From Streptomyces sp. V1I1 (GTDB lineage: Bacteria; Actinomycetota; Actinomycetes; Streptomycetales; Streptomycetaceae): a DNA stretch of 64,000 nucleotides. The stretch spans positions 7,911,001-7,975,000 of the forward strand of contig NZ_JAUSZH010000001.1 of the NCBI RefSeq assembly GCF_030817355.1, given 5' to 3'. Of this stretch, positions 25,030 through 34,100 are shown piece by piece. The notes under the pieces are model-generated. The model ran no database searches. It saw only the letters and a program-made list of their open reading frames with translations, and was not told the DNA's origin. Each line of letters begins with the position of its first letter. Position 1 is the first letter of the stretch. A program made the position numbers and the translations under genes.

Positions 25030-26985
25030 GTGTTGCGTATGGTGCTTGAGCGTGCTGACGGGGGAGGGTCGCCACAGGCCGAACTGCGCAGCAGGTGGCT
25101 GTACGTGGCGGGGGTGGGGCAGGCCGTGTGCATCGGCTCCGCGGTCGCCGCAGGGGTGGGCGGGCGGTTCGCCCAGCTGGGGCTGCCGGTGGCCGATGTC
25201 GGAGTGCCCGCTGCCCACGGCGTGGCCGTCCTCTCCATCCTCGCGCGGGCGCGATCGGCCACGGGGCGAGTGCGACTGCGCCTGCTGTTGCTCGGCCTGT
25301 CGACGGGTGCCGCCGGCATGCATGAGCTTGTGCTGCGCCAGTTGACGGCATTGCTTCGGTCGCCCACCGGGATGCTCTACTCGGCGGTCGAACTGCTTGC
25401 CGTGGCCGGCATCGCCGTCGCGCTCGGTCTGGGCGTGGCCGGGCTGGTGGTCGCGGCCGGCGACAGTGGCACGCGGCTGACCTGGCTGCGACGGCTCTTG
25501 GACGGGTGGATGATTGCTGGATCGTTGTTCACCCTTGGCTGGGTACTCCTCTTGCATCGGGCAGATCTGGGCGGTGACATCCTGGCAGCGCTGTCCGATC
25601 TCGGCCGAGTGGTCGCGGACATCCTCGTCCTGGGACTGCTGCTGGTTCTGCGCTTCGCCATGCCACGCGGGCAGCGTGCGTCCGTCACCGTTGCGGCATT
25701 CGGTCTCGCGGTCTTCGCGGTAAGCGACATGCTCCGCATTTTTTCGGCAGAGCCGGTCGTCTCAACCACGATTCCGGTCACCGAGACATGCTCGATGACC
25801 GGTATGTTCCTCATCGCCGCAGCGCCGTGGCTGCCCGGCGGCGACAGCGTCCTGGACGTGGACCGGAGGGAGTTGCCCGTGGCGGGAGTGGTGGCGGCGT
25901 TTCTCCCCGTAGTCGTTTGTGCGGTGGCCGTGGTGGTGCACACCTTGTCCGGCTACCGCCTCGATGTGGTCATGCTGGTCGTCGGAGGCACCGTGTTGCT
26001 CGCACTGAGTGTGCGTCAAGGCGTGGTGCATGCTGACAGTCTCTGCCTCACGAGAGAGGTCGCCACCCGCGAGGATCACTTCCGTACGCTCGTCCAGGGT
26101 TCGAGTGACGTGATCGCTATCGCCGGCGAGGACTGTGTCCTGCTCTACATCAGTCCGGCTGTGCAACAGGTTTTCGGGTACCGGCCCGAGGATCTTCTTG
26201 GCATCCGCTTGCCGCTGCTCATTCACCCCGACGACTTGCCGCCGTTGAAACAGACCATCGGGAAGCTGAGGGAGGAAGACGAGCTCAGCAGTCACGGCCT
26301 GAGCCGTCGTGTCTCCTGCCGGATGCGGTCGGCCGACGGGCAATGGCGCCACATCGAGTCAACGATCAGCCTTCACGACGACGGGTTGATCGCCAACAGC
26401 CGGGATGTGAGCGAACGGGTCGCGCTACAGGCAAAGTTGGAGCATTTGGCGTTCCACGATGCGCTGACCGGCCTGCCCAATCGTGCTTTGTTCACCGATC
26501 GGATCAAGCACGCCCTGGCCAAGCGGTCGGCCGACAGTGCACCGCCCGCAGTGCTCTTCCTCGACCTGGACGGCTTCAAGCAGGTCAACGATTCGGCCGG
26601 GCATGCGGCGGGCGATGAACTGCTCATCCAGGCTGGGCGGCGGCTGCAGGCAGCGGTACGAGCGGAAGACACCGTTGCCCGCCTCGGCGGGGATGAGTTC
26701 GGCGCACTGCTGGAGGGGGAGGCCGGAGCGTCCGAGTCCCGGACGCGGGAGGTGGCGGAGCGGCTGCTGTTCGCCTTGACGCAGCCCTACCGCCTCGCCG
26801 GTACCGAGGCCGTGGTCGCGGCTTCGATCGGGCTCGCGGTGGCCACCCCGGGAATCACCCCCGACGAATTGATGCGCAATGCCGACCTGGCGATGTACGG
26901 CGCCAAGGCTGCAGGAAAGCGACGCATTCAGATGTATCGGTCGCAGACGCACAGCAATCAGCAGCCAAGTTGGGTGACGCTGTGA
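25030..26985 (+). CDS. Membrane diguanylate cyclase (PAS-GGDEF)
   Basis: A 651-residue inner-membrane protein. About eight to ten hydrophobic helices fill residues 20-335 (for example SAVELLAVAGIAVALGLGVA, VAGVVAAFLPVVVCAVAVVV). A PAS domain (about 350-455: VQGSSDVIAIAGEDCVLLYI) and a GGDEF domain (about 460-640: HDALTGLPNRALFTDRI) follow. The active-site signature is RLGGDEFG. An inhibitory I-site RAED stands exactly five residues before GGDEF, so a working, product-inhibited c-di-GMP synthase is expected. No EAL domain is present. GTG 25030 is used, with ATG 25039 the alternative; GGGGAG lies just upstream. In Streptomyces c-di-GMP controls BldD and development. Confidence 0.92.
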   Translation: MLRMVLERADGGGSPQAELRSRWLYVAGVGQAVCIGSAVAAGVGGRFAQLGLPVADVGVPAAHGVAVLSILARARSATGRVRLRLLLLGLSTGAAGMHELVLRQLTALLRSPTGMLYSAVELLAVAGIAVALGLGVAGLVVAAGDSGTRLTWLRRLLDGWMIAGSLFTLGWVLLLHRADLGGDILAALSDLGRVVADILVLGLLLVLRFAMPRGQRASVTVAAFGLAVFAVSDMLRIFSAEPVVSTTIPVTETCSMTGMFLIAAAPWLPGGDSVLDVDRRELPVAGVVAAFLPVVVCAVAVVVHTLSGYRLDVVMLVVGGTVLLALSVRQGVVHADSLCLTREVATREDHFRTLVQGSSDVIAIAGEDCVLLYISPAVQQVFGYRPEDLLGIRLPLLIHPDDLPPLKQTIGKLREEDELSSHGLSRRVSCRMRSADGQWRHIESTISLHDDGLIANSRDVSERVALQAKLEHLAFHDALTGLPNRALFTDRIKHALAKRSADSAPPAVLFLDLDGFKQVNDSAGHAAGDELLIQAGRRLQAAVRAEDTVARLGGDEFGALLEGEAGASESRTREVAERLLFALTQPYRLAGTEAVVAASIGLAVATPGITPDELMRNADLAMYGAKAAGKRRIQMYRSQTHSNQQPSWVTL

Positions 26986-27004
26986 CTCCGTGTCAGTTCC
27001 AGTT

Positions 27005-28192
27005 TCAGTGGATAAGGTCGTCATGGAGTAGTTGGTCGCGGACTGCTGCGAATCCCTCTAGTGCTCGCGCGAGTTGCTCATCGGTGTGTACCGTCATGTA
27101 GCTGCTCCTCAGGCGGGGCGACGCGGCGGGAGGGAGCACCGCGTTGACATATACACCTTGCTCGATCAGGAGATTCCACGCCATGAGAGTGCGTTTTTCG
27201 TTCACCATATCGATGGGGACTATAGGTGCTTGGCTGGCGGCGCCGGTTGGATAGCCGAGCGCCGTCAGTTCCCTTCGCATGAAATCCGCCTTTGAAATCA
27301 CTTCTTTGGAGCGCCACGGCTCCTCCTGAAGTATGCGCAGCGACTCCAGGGCTGCTGCCGTGTTGGCCGGGCTCAAGCTCGCGGAGAACAACAGGCTGCG
27401 TGCGTTGTGGCGGAGGTAGTCAATTACCTCCTCATCGCCGAGGATTGCTCCGCCAGTTGATCCGAAAGCCTTGGAGAAGGTGAGCGTGACGAGTGGTACC
27501 TCCTCCATGAGGCCGTAGTGGGCGCACGTTCCCCTGCCCTCGGCCAACACGCCGGCACCATGCGCGTCGTCGACAAGGAGAGTGGCTCCGTACTGTCGGC
27601 ACACCCGTACTAATTCAGGCAGCGGACAAAGGTCGCCCTCCATGCTGTAGACGCCGTCCACCACAACCATCCGGCCGGCCTTTTCGGGAAGCTGATCGAG
27701 TTTGCGGGTCAGATCCCGTGTGTCGTTGTGCGCGAACCACTGGACCCTGGCCCGACTGAGCCGAGCGGCGTCGACGAGGGAAGCGTGCGCCTGCTTGTCG
27801 ATGAGAATGTGATCGCCCGGACCGCAGAGACCGGTGACAGCAGCCAGGTTGGTCTGATAGCCCGTGGTCAGCAATAAGGCGGCTGGTTTGCCGAAGAACT
27901 CGGCGAGCTTCCTCTCCAAGTGGTCGTGGAGGTCGAGGTTGCCATTCAGGAGCCGAGAACCCGTGCAGCCTGCGCCATATCGGCGCGATGCTTCTGCGGC
28001 GGCGCAACATACCCGTGGATCGGTGCTCAGTCCTAAGTAGTCGTTGGAACCGCACATGATGATCTCACGACTGTCTGGAAGCCGAGCCGCGCCCCGGTCC
28101 CGCTCGCTGAAGTTGAGGTAGAAAGGGTAAAGTCCGCTCTTTTTCAGTTCGCGGGAACGGCTGTACCCGGTGCACTTTCTGGTGACGCTCAT
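27005..28192 (-). CDS. Alpha-oxoamine synthase family PLP enzyme (BioF/KBL/SPT-like)
   Basis: A 395-residue fold-type I PLP enzyme that condenses an amino acid with an acyl-CoA. It shows IIMCGSNDYLGLSTDPRV, GAGCTGSRLLNGNLDLHDHL, LLVDDAHGAGVLAEGRG and the PLP lysine in TLTFSKAFGSTGGAILG. The early block GLYPFYLNF and overall spacing are closer to serine palmitoyltransferase-like or autoinducer-synthase-like members than to a biotin-operon BioF, and no biotin genes are nearby. ATG 28192 is chosen where homology begins, with GGGGGGAAAGG upstream. Convergent with the diguanylate cyclase, 19 bases between stops. The substrate is unknown; a role in a small signalling or secondary metabolite is possible. 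Confidence 0.88.
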   Translation of the reverse strand: MSVTRKCTGYSRSRELKKSGLYPFYLNFSERDRGAARLPDSREIIMCGSNDYLGLSTDPRVCCAAAEASRRYGAGCTGSRLLNGNLDLHDHLERKLAEFFGKPAALLLTTGYQTNLAAVTGLCGPGDHILIDKQAHASLVDAARLSRARVQWFAHNDTRDLTRKLDQLPEKAGRMVVVDGVYSMEGDLCPLPELVRVCRQYGATLLVDDAHGAGVLAEGRGTCAHYGLMEEVPLVTLTFSKAFGSTGGAILGDEEVIDYLRHNARSLLFSASLSPANTAAALESLRILQEEPWRSKEVISKADFMRRELTALGYPTGAASQAPIVPIDMVNEKRTLMAWNLLIEQGVYVNAVLPPAASPRLRSSYMTVHTDEQLARALEGFAAVRDQLLHDDLIH

Positions 28193-28382
28193 CAATGGCC
28201 TTTCCCCCCGAGGGCTCCTGGAGTTGAGCGAGCGTATCGGCTCATCCGCGCAGGGTCCCGCCCAGCCCCTTAAGCGAATGAATGTTTTCCGAATCAACTC
28301 GCAGACCGATAAGATGCAACCTCCATCCGGTCAAAATCGATCATTCTCGACACTGGACCCCTGATGGAGGTCGGGTGCGAGC

Positions 28383-29165
28383 TCATGACCTGGCCGGCTG
28401 GCACCGGGGGCACCACACAGTGCCGCGCCCGCCGACACGCTTGCGGTTCAGCGGCCCGTCGCAGCGCGGGCACGTCGGGTTGGGGTCGTCACGGCGGCCG
28501 GTCAGCCAGGACTTCCGTGTGGGAACGCGCCCGGCGCGCACCGACGAGCGCAGGGTGCGGCGCATTTCTGTATGCAGCCGGCGGCGCTCGTCGTCGGTCA
28601 GCTCGTCGGCCGGGCGTTCCGAATGCAGGCGGGCGCGCCACAGGATCTCGTCGGCGAGCAGATTGCCGAGCCCGGCGAGCACGGACTGGTCAGTGAGGGC
28701 CGACTTGATGCGGCTGCGCCGACGGGACAGCAGCTCGTCGAACTCGGCCCGGTCCACCGACATCGCGTCAGGCCCCTGGTCGTGCAGGATCCGCGCGACA
28801 TCGGCATCGTCGGCGAGCCAGAGGCCCTGCAGCTTGCGCTGGTCGCGGTAGCTCAGGTGGTCCCGGCCCACGGTGAACACGACGCGGTCGTGCGGATGGG
28901 GCGGGTCCGTCTCGCGACAGCAGACCAGCTGCCCGGTCATCCCGAAATGCAGCATCACAGTGGGACCGTCGGTGCGGGCGAGCAGCCACTTGCCGTGCCG
29001 CTCCGGTTCGCCGAACCGGCGGCCTTCCAGGTCGCGGCTCAGCCGGCCGGCGCTCACCCCGTGCAGGACGCCCGCGTCGTTCACCTCGACCCGCTTGATC
29101 CGCTTGCCCTGTGCGCAGGAGGCGAGGACCTCGCGGAACCCCTCGACATCGGGCAGCTCGGGCAT
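28383..29165 (-). CDS. Formamidopyrimidine-DNA glycosylase / endonuclease VIII family protein
   Basis: A 260-residue Fpg/Nei base-excision-repair glycosylase. It begins MPELPDVEGFREVL with the catalytic Pro2 and Glu3, has the lysine in RHGKWLLA and the H2TH motif in SVLAGLGNLLADEILWRA, and ends with a zinc finger (CPRCDG, WCPRC). It excises oxidised bases and nicks the backbone. This Fpg-like clade is a stand-alone actinobacterial paralogue rather than the mutM beside rnc. It follows the ABC operon on the same strand after 159 bases, so read-through is possible but a functional link is not evident. Confidence 0.9.
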   Translation of the reverse strand: MPELPDVEGFREVLASCAQGKRIKRVEVNDAGVLHGVSAGRLSRDLEGRRFGEPERHGKWLLARTDGPTVMLHFGMTGQLVCCRETDPPHPHDRVVFTVGRDHLSYRDQRKLQGLWLADDADVARILHDQGPDAMSVDRAEFDELLSRRRSRIKSALTDQSVLAGLGNLLADEILWRARLHSERPADELTDDERRRLHTEMRRTLRSSVRAGRVPTRKSWLTGRRDDPNPTCPRCDGPLNRKRVGGRGTVWCPRCQPARS

Positions 29166-29324
29166 GACATCACCCGCCGATCTTCGTACTCACCCGTCGC
29201 GGTTGGCAGTACATCCAGAGTCGCACCGCGAAGGGGTCACCACCAGGCGACCACCACCAGCGGGCGATGGGCAGGCCCGACTGCGCGTACCCGGTCCGCG
29301 GGGCGGGGGGTGGCGCCGTGGCCA

Positions 29325-30161
29325 CTAGCCCTTGACCGCACCCGAGGTGAGGCCCTGGACGATATGGCGGCTGGCGAAGGCGAAGAGCACCATGGTCGGG
29401 AGAATCGTGAGCACGGCCGCCGCAGACATCGAACCCCAGTCGATGTTGAAGCTGGAGATGAAGCCGTTCAGCGCCGTGGGGATCGTCTTGTTGTCGTCGC
29501 TGTTCATGAGCGTGACCGAAAGGAACAGCTCGTTCCAGCAGTTCACGAAGTTGAAGATGAACGCGGCGATGATGCCCGGCTTCATCACCGGCAGGAGCAC
29601 CCGGAAGAGGGCCCCGAACCGCGAGAGGCCGTCGATCATGGCGGCTTCCTCCAGTGCGTCCGGGATGTTCGCGAAGAATCCGCGGAGCATCACCGTGCAG
29701 AAGGGGATGCAAACCCCGACGTATACCAGGATGAGCCCGAGCCGGTTGTCGACCAGTTTCAGTTCGGTCATCATCAGGTACAGCGGGCCCAGCGCGATGA
29801 ATGTGGGGATCATCTGCGTGATCAGAGCCGCCATCAGCAGCGCGCTCTTGCTCCGGAACTCGAAGCGGGCCAGCACATAAGCCGACAGCATCGAGATCGC
29901 GGTTGCCACCGCCCCCGCGACCGTCGCGACGATCAGGCTGTTGGTGAGATAGACGCCGAACTGCGCATTGCTGAACAGCCCGGCGTAGTTCTCCAGTGAG
30001 AAGTGCTCCGGCCAGTAGGCGATCGGGAACGTGAAGATGTCGCCTGGGCTCTTCAGCGACGTGATGGTGATCCAGTACAGCGGGAAGACCGTGACGACCA
30101 GCCAGAGCGCGAGGAAGGTGACTCTGGTGACGCGTCCCGGAAGGGACTCCTTGTTGATCAC
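29325..30161 (-). CDS. CUT1 sugar ABC transporter permease (MalG-like)
   Basis: A 278-residue inner-membrane permease with six predicted helices (VTFLALWLVVTVFPLYWITI, SLIVATVAGAVATAISMLSA and others). The EAA loop that contacts the ATPase is EEAAMIDGLSRFGALFRVLL P. ATG overlaps the stop of the MalF-like gene by four bases. Together with the MalF-like permease and lipoprotein it makes an importer for a carbohydrate-like solute. No ATPase gene is present; in Streptomyces the shared MsiK commonly serves such systems (family knowledge, not seen here). Confidence 0.92.
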   Translation of the reverse strand: MINKESLPGRVTRVTFLALWLVVTVFPLYWITITSLKSPGDIFTFPIAYWPEHFSLENYAGLFSNAQFGVYLTNSLIVATVAGAVATAISMLSAYVLARFEFRSKSALLMAALITQMIPTFIALGPLYLMMTELKLVDNRLGLILVYVGVCIPFCTVMLRGFFANIPDALEEAAMIDGLSRFGALFRVLLPVMKPGIIAAFIFNFVNCWNELFLSVTLMNSDDNKTIPTALNGFISSFNIDWGSMSAAAVLTILPTMVLFAFASRHIVQGLTSGAVKG

Positions 30162-31138
30162 GAACTTGCTCCCTTCTTCTCGCGCGTGGCCATGAGGTAG
30201 AAGACCGAGAAGACCAGCAGCACCGCGACGACGATGAGACCGAGCGCGGACGCCTTCCCGTAGTCACCCTGCTGCGTGATCGTGATCATCCACGTGGTCA
30301 CGATGTGCGTCTCGTTGTTCGGGCCGCCGCCGGTCATTCCGAAGATGATGTCGGGGAAGTTGAAGATCCAGATCACCCGCAGCAGCACGGTCAGCGCCAG
30401 TGTCATCCGGATGTAGGGAATGGTGACCTGGAACAGTGTGCGGACCTTGCCGGCGCCGTCGAGTTCGGCTGCCTCGTACAGGTCGTTGGGGATCGACTGC
30501 AGGGCGGCGAGGATCATAATGGAGAAGAATGTGACGCCGTACCAGATATTGGCGACGATGACGGCGATCATCGCCGTCTTGGGATCGGCAAGCCAGGCGA
30601 TCGGCTCATCGATCAGTCCTGCCTTCTCCAGGAGGTCGTTCACGACTCCGAACTCGCTGTTGAACATCCAGCGGAACAGGATGCCGATGAGGAACCCGGA
30701 TATGGCCCAGGGGAAGAAGACCAGTGCTTGATACAGCCCGCGGAAGCGGAAACGCCGGCGCAACCACAGTGCGATGGCGAAACCGATCACGAACTGGGGA
30801 ACGATGGAAGCGAACACCCACAGCGCGGTATTGCTGAGGACGGTGCTCCATGCCGGGTCCGTGAAGATCGCCTGGAAGTTCTCGAAGCCCACCCACGAGG
30901 TGTCGGTGAGGTCCGTCAGGTTCCAGTGGCGGAAGGCCATCTGACTGCCCCGGAGCATGGGGTAGTAGATGAAGACAGCTACGAAGAGCACGGCCGGGGC
31001 CATGTACGCGGCGATGACCAGGCCGCGGCGTGCGGTGAAGGCCGGCCTGCGCGGACGCTGACTTGCCGTTGTCGGTGCGGGCCGAGCGCCCCCCTTGAGG
31101 GAGGGGCGCTCCACCTGCTCGTAGGTCGATCGGGTCAC
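30158..31138 (-). CDS. CUT1 sugar ABC transporter permease (MalF-like)
   Basis: A 326-residue permease with an extended cytoplasmic N-terminus (about 40 residues, Pro/Arg-rich) and six helices, the first being GLVIAAYMAPAVLFVAVFIY. The EAA loop is YEAAELDGAGKVRTLFQVTI P. GTG 31138 is the start, with GGAAGG about eight bases upstream; a longer in-frame extension to 31279 overlaps the lipoprotein gene and is rejected. It begins 14 bases after the lipoprotein stop and is coupled to the MalG-like gene. Confidence 0.92.
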   Translation of the reverse strand: MTRSTYEQVERPSLKGGARPAPTTASQRPRRPAFTARRGLVIAAYMAPAVLFVAVFIYYPMLRGSQMAFRHWNLTDLTDTSWVGFENFQAIFTDPAWSTVLSNTALWVFASIVPQFVIGFAIALWLRRRFRFRGLYQALVFFPWAISGFLIGILFRWMFNSEFGVVNDLLEKAGLIDEPIAWLADPKTAMIAVIVANIWYGVTFFSIMILAALQSIPNDLYEAAELDGAGKVRTLFQVTIPYIRMTLALTVLLRVIWIFNFPDIIFGMTGGGPNNETHIVTTWMITITQQGDYGKASALGLIVVAVLLVFSVFYLMATREKKGASS

Positions 31139-31152
31139 GTCCCGCCTTCCCC

Positions 31153-32448
31153 TCAGCCCTTGCTCTTCCACTTCTCGGTCCAGTACTTGTCCCAGCTGTC
31201 GAGCAGCTGCTTCGGAGTCATCTTGCCGAGCAGCACCCTCTGGATCTCCGCGTCGGCCTTCTGGGACCACTCGGTCCACCAGGGCGCGTCACGGGGCTGG
31301 GTGACGGTGATGTACTTGTCCGGGTTCTGGGTCATCGTCACGTAGCTGGCCCACGGACCGGTCTTGTAGAACTCGTCCTCGCTCGCCGCTTTGAGGATCG
31401 GGACCAGGCTGTTCTCCTTGCTGAAGGTGGTCGACGCCTCGCCCTGCGAGAGGAACTTGATCAGCTTGATCGATTCCGCCTTGTGCTTGCTGCCTTTGGC
31501 GATTCCCCAGCCGGCGGTCGCCAGCGGCTGAACGGCCTTACCGCCGGGACCGGCGAGCAGGGGAGCGGTGGTCCACTGGTCCTTCTTGATCGCCTTCGAC
31601 TGCCCCACCGTCGCGATCACTTCGGGGTCCTGCAGCAGGAACGCAGTGGAGCCGTTCGAGAAGCCCTCGACCATCTCCGGGTATCCCCACGCGACCGACG
31701 ACGGCGGCGACGCCTGCTTGAACAGCTTGAAGTAGGTGTTCAGCGCGTCGAGGGCTTCCGGCGCGGAGAAGATCGTGCTGCCGTCGGTGAGCTTGTATCC
31801 GTTCTCGCGGTCGACCTTGTCGGCGACATAGGCCTCGATGGCCGCGGTCACATTGCCGTTGGCGTTGGTTCCGCCCCGGAACGCATAGCCGTACTGGCGC
31901 TTGCCCTTGTCCTGGATCGCGGTGGCCTGCTCCAGCAGCTCATCCCAGTTCGTGGGCGGACTGCTGGATCCGGCTTCCTTGATCAGGTCGGTGCGGTAGA
32001 AGAGGCTCAGCCCGTAGAAGCCGTACGGGACGAAGTACGTGTTGCCCTTGGCGTTCTTGGAGGCCTTGGTGGCGTTCTCGGTCATGTCCTTCCAGCCGGC
32101 CCACCCCTCAAGGTCCTTGCCCATGTCGTAGAGCCAGCCGTTGGTCGACCATGGGCCGGCGGTGATGTCCCGCACTTCCAGGGTGTCGACGCCGCTGCCG
32201 GACTGGAGCATCTGCTGGATCTTCTGATCTGCCTGGTCGGTCGGCGGCGAGATCAGATTGACCTTGATCTTCGGATTCTCCTTCTGGAAATCCGCGATGA
32301 GTTTCTTCAGGAGCTCTGTGCGGGCGGGGTTCGTCAGGCTCTCCACCATCTGAAGGGTGACGGTCCCGTCACTCGCACTCGTGGAGCAGCCCGTCAGTAC
32401 CATCGCGGCAGCGATGCCGAGGGCGGCTATTGCCTTCCTTCTTCTCAA
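31153..32448 (-). CDS. Extracellular solute-binding lipoprotein, family 1
   Basis: A 431-residue periplasmic-type binding protein anchored by lipid. TTG 32448 is the start, set by GGAGGAGG four bases upstream. The signal peptide runs RRRKAIAALGIAAAMVLTGC with lipobox LTGC (about residues 17-20). The mature protein has family-1 features such as LLKKLIADFQKENPKIKVNL and NGWLYDMGKDLEGWAGWKDM. It delivers a carbohydrate-like ligand to the two permeases encoded downstream. The ligand cannot be inferred; the aminotransferase gene upstream and the FadR-like regulator suggest an amino-containing or acidic substrate (weak inference). Confidence 0.92.
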   Translation of the reverse strand: MRRRKAIAALGIAAAMVLTGCSTSASDGTVTLQMVESLTNPARTELLKKLIADFQKENPKIKVNLISPPTDQADQKIQQMLQSGSGVDTLEVRDITAGPWSTNGWLYDMGKDLEGWAGWKDMTENATKASKNAKGNTYFVPYGFYGLSLFYRTDLIKEAGSSSPPTNWDELLEQATAIQDKGKRQYGYAFRGGTNANGNVTAAIEAYVADKVDRENGYKLTDGSTIFSAPEALDALNTYFKLFKQASPPSSVAWGYPEMVEGFSNGSTAFLLQDPEVIATVGQSKAIKKDQWTTAPLLAGPGGKAVQPLATAGWGIAKGSKHKAESIKLIKFLSQGEASTTFSKENSLVPILKAASEDEFYKTGPWASYVTMTQNPDKYITVTQPRDAPWWTEWSQKADAEIQRVLLGKMTPKQLLDSWDKYWTEKWKSKG

Positions 32449-32510
32449 CTGTCCTCCTCCATAGGTGTGATTCCGCAAAGCAGCGTCGGGTGGGAACGTG
32501 CCTCGCGTCT

Positions 32511-33743
32511 CTACGGTGCGGCGTCCGCAGTGCGGGCCCACTCGCCGAGCACCGGGACGCAGCGCTCGGCGAAGTACTCGAAGTCGGCGGCCGTGTTGTA
32601 CACGTGCGTGGACAGGCGGATGTAGCCGACGCCGTCGAAGCTGGTGAACGCCGCTGCGACGTCCAGCTCCTGTGCCACCCGATCGCGCAGCGCGTCGGCG
32701 GCGGCATGGCTGGTGGCCAGGCCTGCGGGGAGACGCACCAGCCGCAAGGCATTGACCGGCATACCGACGTCAACTGCGCTGCTTGTACCGGTGAGTTCGG
32801 CGAAGGCGTCGCCGACGATCCGCTCCGCATAGTCGGCCAGGTCCTGCATGTAGCTGCGTGCCGTCTTCCAGCCCCAGGTGCGCTCGATGAAGTCGAGAGA
32901 GGTCGGCGCCGCCAGATAGCTGGTGACGTCCACCGTTCCCTGGGTGTCGAAGCGCTCGGGGAACGGATCGGCGGCGCCCCAGGAGTCGATCAGCGGATAG
33001 AGGCCGTCGCGCAGCGCGCCGCGGGCGACCAGAGCCGATGTGCCACGGGGGGCGCAGCCGAACTTGTGAAGGTTGCCGATCCAGAAGTCGCACTCCAGAC
33101 CGGAGAGAGGATCGTCGATCAGACCGGGAACGTGCGCCCCGTCCACGAGGAGCGGGATGCCGCGCCTCCGCGCCTCCGCACCGATCCGCTCCACGGGCAT
33201 CCGGCGCGCGGTGGCCGAGGTGATGTGGTCCACGACGATCAGTTCCGTCGCGTCGCTGAGCTCGGCGGCGATCGCTTCGTAGGCGTGCTTCTCGTCGGCG
33301 CCGAGGGGAACCCTCACCGTGCGGACGGTGCCGCCGCAGCGCCTCGCGAGGCGCTCGGCCCCCATGGTGACGGCTCCGTAGCCATGGTCCGTCACGATGA
33401 TCTCGCCGCCGCGTCTGACCGGCAGGTTCGCGTAGACGACGCTCGCGCCGCCACTCGCATTCGGTACGAGAGCGAGGTCTTCCACGGCGACGCGCAGGAA
33501 CGCGGCGATGTCAGCCCTGGCGGTCGCGACCCGCTTGGGGAGCTCCGGGAACCACACCAGTGGGGACCGTTCCATCTCCTTGCGCAACCGGTTCTGTTCG
33601 TCCTGCGCGACGACCGGAACCGCCCCGAACGATCCGTGGTTGAGATGTTTGTGCCCGGGGTCCAGCGACCACGCTTCCGCGGCGGCCCGCCCGTCAGGGA
33701 GGAGCAGCGGGCGTGGTGCTGGGGTGAGGTGGCTCTCGCTCAC
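32511..33743 (-). CDS. Class V aminotransferase (isopenicillin N epimerase-like)
   Basis: A 410-residue fold-type I PLP enzyme of class V. The N-terminal block LDPGHKHLNHGSFGAVP is the epimerase/cysteine-desulfurase-like signature. The aspartate-histidine block is LLVDGAHVPGL and the PLP lysine sits in WIGNLHKFGCAPRGTS. The C-terminal YIRLSTHVYNTAADFEYFAE is typical. Such enzymes epimerise or act on alpha-amino acids; no beta-lactam genes are nearby, so CefD function is unlikely. GTG start with GGGAG upstream. The lipoprotein gene starts 62 bases downstream, placing it first in the transporter operon, facing the GntR regulator. Confidence 0.88.
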   Translation of the reverse strand: MSESHLTPAPRPLLLPDGRAAAEAWSLDPGHKHLNHGSFGAVPVVAQDEQNRLRKEMERSPLVWFPELPKRVATARADIAAFLRVAVEDLALVPNASGGASVVYANLPVRRGGEIIVTDHGYGAVTMGAERLARRCGGTVRTVRVPLGADEKHAYEAIAAELSDATELIVVDHITSATARRMPVERIGAEARRRGIPLLVDGAHVPGLIDDPLSGLECDFWIGNLHKFGCAPRGTSALVARGALRDGLYPLIDSWGAADPFPERFDTQGTVDVTSYLAAPTSLDFIERTWGWKTARSYMQDLADYAERIVGDAFAELTGTSSAVDVGMPVNALRLVRLPAGLATSHAAADALRDRVAQELDVAAAFTSFDGVGYIRLSTHVYNTAADFEYFAERCVPVLGEWARTADAAP

Positions 33744-34100
33744 GTGACTCCCGATCTCCCGTGATCTTCCAGATCGCGTGTGACATCAGATGATTCTCAA
33801 AAGAGATATGACGACTTGGGGCGGCATCCTGACACGCTGCCCGGGCGAGGGCAATAGCCTTGCGCTCACTATGGGTGATGCACCAGCCTGATGCCCGCTC
33901 TAGGGCAGCCAGGATGCGGGGTATGCGGCTGTTCGTCTGCCGTCGCAGCCTCAGGTCACGATCGGGCCGCGAAGTCATCCACGCATGGTCTGCCCACCAA
34001 GTCATCTAATGACTTACTGGTGACCCGCATGCGCTGTCTGATGACTCGGTAGACTGTTCGGAGGTCGGGCGATGCTGCCAGGCCATCCGGGGAGGAAGCG
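33744..34100. promoter_or_regulatory. Divergent control region of the ABC operon and GntR gene, with palindrome at 33999-34015
   Basis: This 357-base gap holds a near-ideal FadR-type operator: AAGTCAT-CTA-ATGACTT at 33999-34015, seven-base arms with a three-base centre. Related half-sites lie nearby: AAGTCATCC at 33972 and TGATGAC at 34036-34042. An additional ATCAGATGAT lies near 33786. It sits about 90 bases before the GntR start and 255 bases before the aminotransferase start, as expected for autoregulation plus repression of the transporter operon. A minus-strand ORF at 33694-34005 is judged spurious. Confidence 0.65.

Noticed and set aside
33694..34005. A 103-codon minus-strand ORF in the GntR control region
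   Set aside because: It overlaps the start of the aminotransferase gene in another frame and crosses the operator palindrome; no recognisable family.
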